NCBI RefSeq assembly: GCF_013409205.1
Contig: NZ_JACCAE010000001.1
Coordinates: 682,001-746,000 of the forward strand
DNA: 64,000 nucleotides
Reading direction: 5' to 3'
Source of the DNA: Janibacter cremeus
GTDB taxonomy: Bacteria > Actinomycetota > Actinomycetes > Actinomycetales > Dermatophilaceae
In this document: positions 17,729 through 27,833 of the stretch, one piece after another
Layout: every line of letters starts with the position of its first letter
Position numbering within the stretch: position 1 is the stretch's first letter
Made by a program: the position numbers and the translations under genes
Notes under the pieces: model-generated
Told to the model about the DNA's origin: nothing
What the model saw: only the letters and a program-made list of their open reading frames with translations
Database searches by the model: none

Positions 17729-20700
17729 ATGACCCAGACCCTCACCCGCGAACCCGAGGCCCCGGCACCACCCCCGCCGCCCGCTTCGGCAGATCCCTCC
17801 CGACGCATCGACTGGCGACGGATGTCCTCGCCCTGGACCGGCGCAGCACTGGTGTGCGCCCTCGCGGCCGCCATCGCCCTCACCCTCGGGACGGTGATCA
17901 TGGGCCGGCTCGCCGAGGACCCCACGAGCACTCTGGTGTGGGTGCTCGCCGCGTGCATCGTCGGCGGGGCCCTCCTCGACACGGTCGGCAAGATCGTCTG
18001 GGTCGGCCTGTCCGACAAGGCCGAGGGCCGCCTGCGTGAGGACCTCCTCGATGCGGTACTCGCCCAGCCCGTGCCCGTCCTCGCCGAGCAGGCCGTCGGC
18101 GAGATCCTCGACCGCATCGATGACGACACCCACGAGGTCGGCAACCTCATTCGCTGGCAGGTGTGGATGTTCTTCCGTGCGGCCTTCGCAGTGCTGCCGA
18201 TGTGGATCGTCGCGGGCGTCACGTGGTGGCCGGCCTGGTTGCTCTTCCCGCTGCTCGGCGGGCTCACCGCCGTCGTCATCCGGCCACTTCTCGGCGAGAT
18301 CGCCCGCCGCAAGGTCGTCGAGGAGATCGCCTGGACCGACCACGCGAGCGCACTGGAGGAGGGAGTCGCCGGTCGGGACGACCTGCGCACGAGCCTGGGG
18401 CAGGCCCATGTCGTCCACCGTCTGGCCCGGCTGTCATCGCGGGTCCACCACGAGCTGCTGCGCGTCCTGCTCGTCGAGCGGGCACTGGCCCGTCGTGCCG
18501 GTGTCCTCCTGCACGGGCTGCTCGCGGCCATCGCCGTGGCGGGCGTCGCACTCGCCTCGCGGGACCACCTGTCGGTGGCCGCGCTGGTGACGCTCTTCCT
18601 GGTCACGGCGACCTTCGTCGGGCAGATCTCCATGCTCGCCAACAACCTGTCGGACCTGCAGGAGGGCTTCGGCGCGATCATCCGGTTGCGTCAGACGCTG
18701 GCGGTGCACCCGGAGCCGGAAGGGGGCCGGGACCTGCCGAGGCAGGGGCCTGTGGCTCTGCACTTCCATGATCTCGACTTCTCCTTCCACGAGGGCTCCT
18801 TCGCCCTGCACGGTGTCGAGCTGACAGTGCCGGCCGGAGAGACGATGGCCCTCGTCGGACGGACCGGGTCCGGGAAGTCGACCTTGGCCTCCTTCGTTTC
18901 CCGGGCGATCGAGCCGCCCCGCGGAAGCGTGCTGCTCGGGGGCGTCGATGTACTCGATCTGGACCTGCAGCGGCTGCGCGCAGCCGTCGGCGTGGTCACC
19001 CAGCGCACCGAGGTCCTCGCCGGGACCCTCGCGGAGAACATCGCGATCTTCGGCGACGTGCCCCGTCTGCAGGTCGAGAGCGCGGTCGACGAGCTCGGGC
19101 TGCACGACTGGGTCGCCGGGCTGCCCGACGGTCTCGACACGCTTCTCGGCCCCGGAGGCACGACGCTGTCCGCCGGGGAGGAGCAACTCGTGGCCTTCGC
19201 CCGTCTGCTCGTGCGGGACGTGCGCGTCGTCGTCCTCGACGAGGCAACTGCCCGGATGGACCCCGTCACCGAGCGCCGGGTCGTCGCCGCGGCCGACCGT
19301 CTGCTCAGCGGTCGGACCGGCGTGCTCATCGCCCACCGCCTGACCACCATCGAGCGGGCGCCACACCTCGCGGTCCTCGACCATGGACAGGTGGTGCAGC
19401 AGGGCCTGCGCTCAGAGCTGGCCCTGGCCGACGGCCCCTTCCGGGAGCTGCTCCTGGCCAGCCGTACCAGCGAGCCCTCGCTCGAGTCGCCACCCGAGCA
19501 GCAGGGCGAGGCCGGCCAGGTGCCCCCCGACGCCAGCGACCCGACCGGGGGGCGCCGGCGGAGCGAGGAGTCCCTCGCCGTGCGCGACGTCGGTGACGGA
19601 CCGTCCTTGGCGCGCGGCATCCTGCACGCACTGCTGATCAAGCCGGCATGGGGGCTCTTCGGCGCCTCGCTCTTCCTCCTCGGATCACTCGCCGGTGCAC
19701 AGGGCGCCGTGACCGGTCTGCTCTGGGGGCTGATCGTCGAGCGGCTGGAGCGCGGCGACGCCGTGGGGTGGCTGACCACCGTCCTCGTGACCGGGCTGGT
19801 GCTGACCCCGCTGCTGCTCGCGCAGGCCTTCGTCACCTACCCGCGTTGGTGGGTCGAGGTGATGCTGCGCACCCGCATGTCGGTGCTCCACGGCCAGACC
19901 GTGCAGACCCGTCTGCCTCGCACCCCGCCCGGTGAGGTGGTCGCACGGTCGATGGACGCCGACCGCTACGCCCGCTACTCCGACCGGTGGATCGACTTCG
20001 TCAACGGCCTGCTCGTGACCGCGCTGACGGCCCTGCTCGCCGGCACGTGGGTGGCCGGCGCGATCCTGCTGGTGGTCATGGTCACTTCGGCGCTCGCGTC
20101 GACGGCCGGACGCCCTGCCGCGGGCCGCTCGGCTGCTGCGGCCTCGACGGCGCGGGCTCGCTTCGGTCGAGCCCTCGTCTCCGCGTTGGAGTCGATGCGC
20201 ACGGTCAAGCTCGCGGCCGCCACCTCGGCGGTGCAGGGGCACCTGCGCGGGGTCGACGCGGGCCGGGTCGCTGCCGCGGTCCGAGAGCACCGCATCCAGG
20301 CTTTCCTGCAGGGCGTGCCGATGGTCATGGTCCAGTGCGGCGTCGTCGCGGCATGGGCGGTCTACCTCCTCGGTGGGTGGGGTCTGGCGACCGCGCTGCT
20401 CGTCGCCAGCGCCGTGGCCGGATTCGAGTGGTTCGGACGCGTCGCAGGGCTGGTGGTCACCGAGGCTCCCGGCACGCGCCACTGGCAGGTCGAGACGAGC
20501 CGGTTCGCCGGTGGCGTGGACCTGATGGACCTTCCGGCCGGGGTCGACCTCGTCTCCGGCGAGGCGCCGGGGCCGGCGCCCGTCGCCCGTGTCCCCCTGG
20601 AACGGCTCGAGCTGCGCGGTGTGTCCGGTGTCCACGAGGACGGCACCATCGGGGTCAGCGACGTCGACCTGACCGTCGATGCCGGGGAGCTCGTGCTGCT

Positions 20701-21277
20701 CGTCGGTCAGGTGGGATCCGGCAAGTCCAGCCTGCTGGCCGCCATGGCGGGGCTGGTCGATCACCGCGGGGACGTGCTGTGGAACGGCGACCCCGTCGAG
20801 GAGGTGCAGACCTTCATGCGGCCCGGTCAGGTGGCCCACGTCGCCCAGGTGCCGCGCGTGCTCTCGGGGACCTTCGGCGACAACGTGCGGCTCGGACACG
20901 AGCGGCCCTTCGAGGTGCCGATCGCGCAGGCACGGCTCGCGTCGGACATCGAGGAGGCCGGCGGCCCGCAGGCCCTCGTCGGTCACCGCGGGGTGCGCCT
21001 GTCGGGTGGCCAGGTGCAGCGGCTGGCCCTGGCCCGGGCCATGGCCACCCAGGCCGAGCTGCTGCTCGCCGACGACGTCTCGAGCGCGCTCGACGCAGCG
21101 ACGGAGATCGAGCTGTGGCAAGGACTGCGCGAGCGTGGCGCGACCGTCATCGGTGCGACCTCCAAGCGTGCCGCGCTGGAGCGGGCCGACCGGGTCGTCG
21201 TGCTCGTCGCCGGCCGGGTCGCCGCCGTCGGTCCGTGGGAGTCGCTCGCGCCCCGGTGGGGACACCTCGCGGGGTAG
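17729..21277 (+). CDS. Single-chain heterodimer-like ABC exporter (TMD-NBD-TMD-NBD)
   Basis: This 1,182-residue protein is two type IV ABC exporter halves fused by a ~50-residue linker. Half 1 has membrane helices (~40-300) and an ATPase domain (~340-580) with GRTGSGKST, signature LSAGEEQ, VVVLDEAT and the switch His in IAHRLTT. Half 2 has helices (~635-930) and an ATPase domain (~955-1182) with GQVGSGKSS and intact LSGGQVQR. In half 2 the Walker B glutamate is Asp (LLADDVSS) and the switch His is missing (GATSKRA). One ATP site is thus predicted catalytic and one degenerate, as in CydDC-like or TmrAB-like heterodimers. Substrate is unknown. It lies on the opposite strand inside the ilv block. 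Confidence 0.92.
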   Translation: MTQTLTREPEAPAPPPPPASADPSRRIDWRRMSSPWTGAALVCALAAAIALTLGTVIMGRLAEDPTSTLVWVLAACIVGGALLDTVGKIVWVGLSDKAEGRLREDLLDAVLAQPVPVLAEQAVGEILDRIDDDTHEVGNLIRWQVWMFFRAAFAVLPMWIVAGVTWWPAWLLFPLLGGLTAVVIRPLLGEIARRKVVEEIAWTDHASALEEGVAGRDDLRTSLGQAHVVHRLARLSSRVHHELLRVLLVERALARRAGVLLHGLLAAIAVAGVALASRDHLSVAALVTLFLVTATFVGQISMLANNLSDLQEGFGAIIRLRQTLAVHPEPEGGRDLPRQGPVALHFHDLDFSFHEGSFALHGVELTVPAGETMALVGRTGSGKSTLASFVSRAIEPPRGSVLLGGVDVLDLDLQRLRAAVGVVTQRTEVLAGTLAENIAIFGDVPRLQVESAVDELGLHDWVAGLPDGLDTLLGPGGTTLSAGEEQLVAFARLLVRDVRVVVLDEATARMDPVTERRVVAAADRLLSGRTGVLIAHRLTTIERAPHLAVLDHGQVVQQGLRSELALADGPFRELLLASRTSEPSLESPPEQQGEAGQVPPDASDPTGGRRRSEESLAVRDVGDGPSLARGILHALLIKPAWGLFGASLFLLGSLAGAQGAVTGLLWGLIVERLERGDAVGWLTTVLVTGLVLTPLLLAQAFVTYPRWWVEVMLRTRMSVLHGQTVQTRLPRTPPGEVVARSMDADRYARYSDRWIDFVNGLLVTALTALLAGTWVAGAILLVVMVTSALASTAGRPAAGRSAAAASTARARFGRALVSALESMRTVKLAAATSAVQGHLRGVDAGRVAAAVREHRIQAFLQGVPMVMVQCGVVAAWAVYLLGGWGLATALLVASAVAGFEWFGRVAGLVVTEAPGTRHWQVETSRFAGGVDLMDLPAGVDLVSGEAPGPAPVARVPLERLELRGVSGVHEDGTIGVSDVDLTVDAGELVLLVGQVGSGKSSLLAAMAGLVDHRGDVLWNGDPVEEVQTFMRPGQVAHVAQVPRVLSGTFGDNVRLGHERPFEVPIAQARLASDIEEAGGPQALVGHRGVRLSGGQVQRLALARAMATQAELLLADDVSSALDAATEIELWQGLRERGATVIGATSKRAALERADRVVVLVAGRVAAVGPWESLAPRWGHLAG

Positions 21278-21296
21278 CCCGCCCGAATCACACCTG

Positions 21297-21362
21297 CCCT
21301 ACGGCGTTGAGCGCGCCTGCGCCCCGAAATTTCGCGTGACAGGTGCACACAACGCCGTAGGG
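21297..21362. repeat. 13-bp inverted repeat after the ABC exporter
   Basis: CCCTACGGCGTTG at 21297-21309 pairs with CAACGCCGTAGGG at 21350-21362. The 40-nt interior contains the 10-bp palindrome CGAAATTTCG. It lies 20 nt past the exporter stop and may end its transcript or be an inserted palindrome. Confidence 0.65.
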
Positions 21363-21378
21363 GGCTTCGCCGACATGA

Positions 21379-21422
21379 CGAAGGGGGTGCCACCGGTCCG
21401 CGGACCGGTGGCACCCCCTTCG
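21379..21422. terminator. 44-bp perfect palindrome between ABC exporter and ilvC
   Basis: Two 22-nt arms meet with no spacer: CGAAGGGGGTGCCACCGGTC and two more bases, followed by the exact reverse complement. It sits 21 nt downstream of the ilvC stop between convergent genes. The position suggests a bidirectional terminator, although neither strand has a T tract. Confidence 0.75.
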
Positions 21423-21443
21423 CTCGCGGTGGTCAGCGACTCG

Positions 21444-23069
<1,626 letters not shown>

Positions 23070-24971
23070 TCACTTTCCGTCCTGGTCGGCGTCTTCGGGC
23101 TGCTCGACCGCTTCTGAGTCCTCGCGGTCCCAGACCGGGGCGGTGTCGCGGGCGACCTGGATGGCGTCGTTGCTCACGCCGGCGGGCACCATCGGCCACA
23201 CCATCGCGTCGCGCTCGACGACGAAGTCGATGACGACCGGCCGGTCGTTGATGGACATCGCCTCCCGGATCGTCGCCTCGAGGTCGTCGGGGTGCTCGCA
23301 GCGCAGCCCGACGCAGCCGTAGGCCTCGGCGAGCTTGACGAAGTCGGGGATGCGGTTGCCGACCGAGGTGTGCAGGTCGGTGTTGGAGTAGCGCTCGTTG
23401 TAGAAGAGCGACTGCCACTGGCGGACCATGCCCAGACTGGAGTTGTTGATGATCGCGACCTTGATCGGGATGTCGTTGATGACGCAGGTCGCCAGCTCCT
23501 GGTTGGTCATCTGGAAACAACCGTCACCGTCGATGGCCCAGACGGCACGGTCCGGCTCGCCGACCTTGGCGCCCATCGCGGCGGGCACCGAGTAGCCCAT
23601 CGTGCCGGCACCGCCGGAGTTCAGCCACGAGTGGGGCCGCTCGTAGTCGATGAACTGGGCGGCCCACATCTGGTGTTGGCCGACCCCGGCGGCGTACACG
23701 GCCTCGGGACCGGCGATCTCGCCGATCCTGCGGATGACCTCCTGAGGCATCAGCGCGTCCGCGCTGTGTGGCTGGTAACCGACCGGGAAGTCCTGCGTCC
23801 ACCCCTTCGTCGTCGCGGCCCATGCGGCGTAGCGACGCGGCACGACCTCGGCGGCCGGTCCCTCCCCCGCCTCGACCGCGGAGATGAGCTCGGCCAGGAT
23901 CGCCCGGGCGTCACCGACGATCGGCACGTCCGCGACGCGGTTCTTGGAGATCTCCGCCGGGTCGATGTCGGCGTGGATGACCCGGGCACCGGGCGCGAAG
24001 GACGCCAGCTGGCCGGTCACCCGGTCGTCGAAGCGCGCCCCGATCGTGATCAGCAGATCGCTGCGCTGCAGCCCCGTCACGGCGGCGACCGACCCGTGCA
24101 TGCCGGGCATGCCCAGGTGCAGGTCATGGGCGTCGGGGAAGGCCCCCCGGGCCATCAGCGTGGTCACGACCGGGATACCGGTGAGCTCGGCCAGTCGCAG
24201 CAGCTCGGCGTGCCCCCCGGAGCGGATCACACCGCCGCCGGCGTAGATGACCGGACGCTCGCTGGCGGCCATGAGCTTCACGGCCTCACGGATCTGCTTG
24301 GCGTGCGGACGGGTCACCGGGTGGTAGCCGGGCAGGTCGTACCGCGGTGGCCAGCGGAAGGTCGTCGTGGCCTGCAGGGCGTCCTTGGCGATGTCGACCA
24401 GGACGGGGCCGGGGCGACCGGTGCTGGCGATGTGGAAGGCCTCGGCGATGACGCGCGGGATGTCGTCGGCGTCCGTGACGAGGTAGTTGTGCTTGGTCAC
24501 CGGCATCGTGATGCCACGGATGTCCGCCTCCTGGAAGGCGTCGGTGCCGATCGACCCGGAGGCCACCTGGCCGGTGATCGCGACCATCGGGACGGAGTCC
24601 ATGTGGGCGTCCGCGATCGCCGTGACGAGATTGGTCGCGCCGGGCCCGGAGGTGGCCATGCACACACCGACCTTGCCGGTGGCCGAGGCGTAGCCCTCGG
24701 CGGCGTGGCCGGCGCCCTGCTCGTGCCGCACGAGGATGTGCCGGACCGTGGTGGAGTCCATGAGCGGGTCGTAGGCCGGCAGGATCGCGCCGCCGGGGAT
24801 GCCGAAGACGACCTGGGCACCGACGTGCTCGAGCGCACGGACGAGGCTGCTGGCTCCGGTCACCTGCTCGGGCACCGATCGTGCGGCCTCGGCCCGACGC
24901 GCCACGGCGGCCGGGCTCGGGGTGCTGCTACGTGTATCAGTCACCGTGTGTCCTTCGTTTGGGCGTGCCAT
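23070..24971 (-). CDS. ilvB: Acetolactate synthase large (catalytic) subunit
   Basis: A ThDP-, FAD- and Mg-dependent enzyme that condenses pyruvate with pyruvate or 2-oxobutyrate, the first committed step. The 633-residue protein has [10 protein letters not shown] and the catalytic-Glu region [15 protein letters not shown] (~residue 80-94), an FAD-binding middle domain, and the ThDP motif [20 protein letters not shown] near 485. The ATG at 24971 is supported by GGAGG a few bases upstream; a GTG nine codons downstream is an alternative. It is the first gene after the leader and terminator upstream and is cotranscribed with ilvN and ilvC. Confidence 0.97.
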   Translation of the reverse strand: MARPNEGHTVTDTRSSTPSPAAVARRAEAARSVPEQVTGASSLVRALEHVGAQVVFGIPGGAILPAYDPLMDSTTVRHILVRHEQGAGHAAEGYASATGKVGVCMATSGPGATNLVTAIADAHMDSVPMVAITGQVASGSIGTDAFQEADIRGITMPVTKHNYLVTDADDIPRVIAEAFHIASTGRPGPVLVDIAKDALQATTTFRWPPRYDLPGYHPVTRPHAKQIREAVKLMAASERPVIYAGGGVIRSGGHAELLRLAELTGIPVVTTLMARGAFPDAHDLHLGMPGMHGSVAAVTGLQRSDLLITIGARFDDRVTGQLASFAPGARVIHADIDPAEISKNRVADVPIVGDARAILAELISAVEAGEGPAAEVVPRRYAAWAATTKGWTQDFPVGYQPHSADALMPQEVIRRIGEIAGPEAVYAAGVGQHQMWAAQFIDYERPHSWLNSGGAGTMGYSVPAAMGAKVGEPDRAVWAIDGDGCFQMTNQELATCVINDIPIKVAIINNSSLGMVRQWQSLFYNERYSNTDLHTSVGNRIPDFVKLAEAYGCVGLRCEHPDDLEATIREAMSINDRPVVIDFVVERDAMVWPMVPAGVSNDAIQVARDTAPVWDREDSEAVEQPEDADQDGK

Positions 24972-25001
24972 CCGTGTCTCCTCCCATGATCTCCCGACAT
25001 G

Positions 25002-25077
25002 AAAAAACCCCTCAGCCCGGGTCCGGGCGTGAAGGGCGCGCGCTGCAGTCGACGACGTCGTCGCTCAGGCAGCGCGC
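25002..25077 (-). terminator. Attenuator hairpins upstream of ilvB
   Basis: On the minus strand a 9-bp stem (GCGCGCTGC / GCAGCGCGC, 25038-25077) spans the end of the leader ORF. A second hairpin built on GCCCG/CGGGC with outer CCCT/AGGG pairs follows and runs into six Ts (25002-25008). This is a standard Rho-independent terminator positioned for transcription attenuation of ilvBNC. Confidence 0.82.
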
Positions 25078-25103
25078 CGGGGAAGTACGAGGAGGAGTGC
25101 CAC
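25065..25103 (-). CDS. Branched-chain amino acid leader peptide of ilvBNC
   Basis: A 12-residue frame starting at GTG encodes MALLLVLPRRAA. The codons GCA CTC CTC CTC GTA CTT give three Leu, one Val and one Leu in a row. A GGGAGAGAG stretch lies 7-11 nt upstream as a ribosome-binding site. An upstream in-frame GTG could lengthen the peptide by about nine residues. With the hairpins downstream it forms a leucine/valine-sensing attenuator. Confidence 0.78.
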   Translation of the reverse strand: MALLLVLPRRAA

Positions 25104-25260
25104 GAGGCAACTCTCTCCCGCGGCCACGATCGTGTCAACGCTTGAGACAACCCCGTCCGCCATTCGGAACGGCTCGGTTCGCAGCGGACGACGGGAGCGC
25201 CGTCGGTCGGCCCGACGAAAAGCCGATGACCTGTGGGCCCTGCAGTGGCAGGCTGAGCAG

Positions 25261-26238
25261 GTGAGATGCATCCCCCTTCGAGGCGCCCACGCGGGACGTG
25301 GGACCCACTCCGTCGCGCCTCAGGACATCGCCTTCGTCCTACCGGCCGGGGCCGACGACCTGACCGTGCGCCCGTTGACCATGGCCGACGCCGAGGCGGT
25401 CACCGCGCTCGCGCGCGCCGACGAGCTCGAGGTGCTGGCCGAGCCGATGACCGAGCTCGTCGACGTGCTCGGTGAGTGGCGCCGGCCGAGCGTCGACCTC
25501 GAGCGGGACTCGATCTCGGTGTGGGCGCACGAGCGCCTCGTCGCCCAGGGCTTCGTCGCCGGCCGCGGGTCGGTCGAGGCTGTCGTCACGGCCGACCGGC
25601 GCGGTCGCGGCCTCGGCACCGCCCTCGTGGCGTGGCTGCGCGCCACCTCGTCGGCCCGAGGCCTGACCACGATGGGGCAGACCATCCCCCTCGAGAGTCC
25701 CGCAGAGGCCTTCCTCGTCGCCGCCGGGGCGCGGGCCACGTACGACTCGTGGGTGCTCGAGCTGCTCCCCGACCACACCGTGCCCACCCAACCGCTGCCC
25801 GAGGGGCACGTGCTCGACCTCGCCCGCGACGACGAGCTGCCGGCCGTGCACCGCGTCGTCGACGACGCGTTCAGCGCGTGGCCGGAGCGTGAGCCCGTGC
25901 CCTACGCGGACTGGCACGCGGAGTTCATCGAGGGCGACGAGGCGGCGCCGTGGCAGCGGCGGGTGGTGCGTGACGGTGCCGGTGCGGTGGTGGGTGTCGC
26001 GATGGTCACCGCGAGCGAGGACGGGATGGTCTGGGTCAACCAGCTCGCGGTTCGCTCCGACCGGCGCGGCCAGGGGCTCGGGCGCGCCCTGCTCGCGGAC
26101 TCCTTCGTCGCGGGCCGGCGGCGCGGCCTCTCCCGTGCCGGGCTGTCGACCGACTCGCGGACCGGTGCACTGCCGCTGTACGAGGGTGTCGGGATGGTGG
26201 TCACCGCCTCCTTCCGCCACCTCGTCCTGGACGTCTGA
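25261..26238 (+). CDS. Tandem GNAT-family N-acetyltransferase
   Basis: A protein of about 325 residues with two GNAT folds. The first contains the acetyl-CoA loop RRGRGLGTALVAWLR (~residue 115-130); the second contains WVNQLAVRSDRRGQGLGRAL (~258-278) and a typical C-terminal GALPLYEGVGM. Tandem GNATs include mycothiol synthase MshD, but nothing here identifies the substrate. The start is uncertain: GTG at 25261 places the dispersed repeat in the coding region, while GTG at 25366 begins VRPLTMADAEA at the natural start of the first domain. It is divergent from the ilvBNC leader. Confidence 0.82.
   Translation: MRCIPLRGAHAGRGTHSVAPQDIAFVLPAGADDLTVRPLTMADAEAVTALARADELEVLAEPMTELVDVLGEWRRPSVDLERDSISVWAHERLVAQGFVAGRGSVEAVVTADRRGRGLGTALVAWLRATSSARGLTTMGQTIPLESPAEAFLVAAGARATYDSWVLELLPDHTVPTQPLPEGHVLDLARDDELPAVHRVVDDAFSAWPEREPVPYADWHAEFIEGDEAAPWQRRVVRDGAGAVVGVAMVTASEDGMVWVNQLAVRSDRRGQGLGRALLADSFVAGRRRGLSRAGLSTDSRTGALPLYEGVGMVVTASFRHLVLDV
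25273..25339 (+). repeat. Dispersed repeat, divergent longer copy
   Basis: This copy keeps both ends of the shared element (CCCCTTCGAGGC and CGCGCCTCAGGACATCGCCTT) but has about 20 extra bases with an internal GCGGGACGTGGGACC stretch. It occupies the first codons of the tandem GNAT gene if that gene starts at 25261. Confidence 0.65.
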
Positions 26239-26256
26239 GGGCGAAGGGGGCGGGAG

Positions 26257-26790
26257 TCAGCTGACGGGGACGGGGACGTGGAAGCGGTCGAGGGTCGCCG
26301 AGTCGAAGGCCAGCTCGGTCCACGGGCCGCAGTAGCGCAGCACCGCCACTGCGCCGGGCGGGAACCCCTCGGCGAGCAGGTCGTGCGCGGGCGCCGACCC
26401 GTCGCCGTCGGCGAGCAGGCTGGCCGCTGCCGGCAGGCCCGGCGCGTGGCCGACGACGAGGAGCACGCTGGCGTCCTCGCGGGCCTCGCGCACGACGGCG
26501 AGAACCTCCTCGGCGCCGGCGTTGTAGAGCCGGTGCTCGATCTCGACCTCGGCCTCGGCGCAGCCGCCCGCGGCGATCTCGGCCATGGTCTCGCGGGTGC
26601 GTTGGGCCGGTGAGCACATCACCTCGTCGCAACCGATGCCCTGCTCGACCAGCCAGCGCCCGACGTCCTGGGCCTCCTCCCTCCCGGCGTCGGTCAGGCT
26701 GCGCTCGCGATCGTCCTGACCGGCACTCGCGGACTCTGCCGAGGCGTGCCGCAGCAGGACGAGGGTCCGGTCCTCCGCTGACGTCGTCAT
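26257..26790 (-). CDS. SixA-type histidine phosphatase
   Basis: This 177-residue protein belongs to the histidine phosphatase (phosphoglycerate mutase-like) superfamily. The catalytic RHG-type motif is LVLLRHASAES at residue ~9, the second Arg is in SPAQRTRETM, and the second catalytic His is in VVGHAPGLP. This matches the SixA family, which removes phosphate from phosphohistidine, though actinobacterial members may act on other substrates. It lies convergent to the GNAT gene and downstream of the 2-hydroxyacid dehydrogenase. Confidence 0.9.
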   Translation of the reverse strand: MTTSAEDRTLVLLRHASAESASAGQDDRERSLTDAGREEAQDVGRWLVEQGIGCDEVMCSPAQRTRETMAEIAAGGCAEAEVEIEHRLYNAGAEEVLAVVREAREDASVLLVVGHAPGLPAAASLLADGDGSAPAHDLLAEGFPPGAVAVLRYCGPWTELAFDSATLDRFHVPVPVS

Positions 26791-26879
26791 GATCTGAGTG
26801 TGGCCCGCCCCACAGCGGATTACCACCCCCGACGCGGCAGACGTCACCGATCCGCCACTGCTGTGGCGACGACGTGGCG

Positions 26880-27797
26880 TCAGGAGGGGTTGACCACGTT
26901 GAGCGGCTCCTCGCCCACGGCGAGGAGGCGCAGCTGACGGCGCAGCAGATCGACCATCCGCGGCCGGAAGGCGTCGGTGACGCCACCGGTGTGCGGGCTG
27001 ATGATCACGCCGGGCTCGCTCCACAGCGGGTGGTCGGACGGCAGCGGCTCCGGGTCGGTGACGTCGAGGGCGAAGCGCAGCCGTCCCGTGTGCCGCAGCG
27101 CCGCCTGAGTGTCCAGGGCCGGACCACGTCCGACGTTGACGACGAGCGCGTCGTCGGCCAGGGCCGAGAGCGCCTCCTCGCCGAGGATGCCGGTCGTGGC
27201 GTCGGTCCCCGGCAGCACCGAGACCACGATGTCCTGCTCGGGCAGCAGGTCGGCCAGCTCGTCGATGCCGTGGACCCGGTCCACGAGGTCGTCCCCGCCC
27301 CGTGCCCGCGAGGCCACCGCCGTCATGTCCACCTCGAAGGGGGCCAGTCGCGCCGCGATCGCCGATCCCACGGAGCCGTAGCCCAGGAGGAGGATGCGCT
27401 TGTCGGCCAGGCCCGGCCGGAAGTGGCGGGGCAGCCACTCCCCCTTCGCCTGGGCAGTGGCGAACTCGTCGAAGCCGCGCTGGGAGGCGAGCACGAGGGC
27501 CACCGCCAGCTCGGACGTCGCCGCGTCGTGGACCCCTTGCGCGTTGGCCAGGGCGACGCCCTCGGGGATCACCGGCAGCGCAGCGTCGTGGCCGGCGGAG
27601 AGCAGCTGCACGAAGCGCACGGACGGCTTGCCGCCCACCGGCTCGATCTGCGCGGTGGACGCCATGTACGGCGCGACGAAGACCTCGACGTCCTCCCCCG
27701 GAGGTGGCTGTGTGGGGTCCCAGACGATCGGGTTCACGCCCTCGATCGGTCCCACGTCGTCGAGCCAGGTCTGGTCAGGGAAAGAGACGGTCAGCAT
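26880..27797 (-). CDS. D-isomer-specific 2-hydroxyacid dehydrogenase family protein
   Basis: An NAD(P)-dependent oxidoreductase of 305 residues. The Rossmann motif is LLLGYGSVGSAIAARL (~residue 138-153). The catalytic residues are Arg in VNVGRGPALD, Glu in DVTDPEPLP and His in ISPHTGG. The protein lacks the ACT domain of phosphoglycerate dehydrogenase, so it is not SerA; a glyoxylate/hydroxypyruvate reductase-type reaction is the closest guess. The ATG at 27797 is used; an ATG three codons upstream is possible. It follows gatB by 36 nt on the same strand. Confidence 0.9.
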   Translation of the reverse strand: MLTVSFPDQTWLDDVGPIEGVNPIVWDPTQPPPGEDVEVFVAPYMASTAQIEPVGGKPSVRFVQLLSAGHDAALPVIPEGVALANAQGVHDAATSELAVALVLASQRGFDEFATAQAKGEWLPRHFRPGLADKRILLLGYGSVGSAIAARLAPFEVDMTAVASRARGGDDLVDRVHGIDELADLLPEQDIVVSVLPGTDATTGILGEEALSALADDALVVNVGRGPALDTQAALRHTGRLRFALDVTDPEPLPSDHPLWSEPGVIISPHTGGVTDAFRPRMVDLLRRQLRLLAVGEEPLNVVNPS

Positions 27798-27833
27798 GCC
27801 CCTCATCGTAGGCATGCCGACCGCTGGAGTGGC

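Noticed and set aside
26880..27797. Calling the 2-hydroxyacid dehydrogenase SerA
   Set aside because: It lacks the C-terminal ACT and intervening domains of phosphoglycerate dehydrogenase and is only 305 residues.
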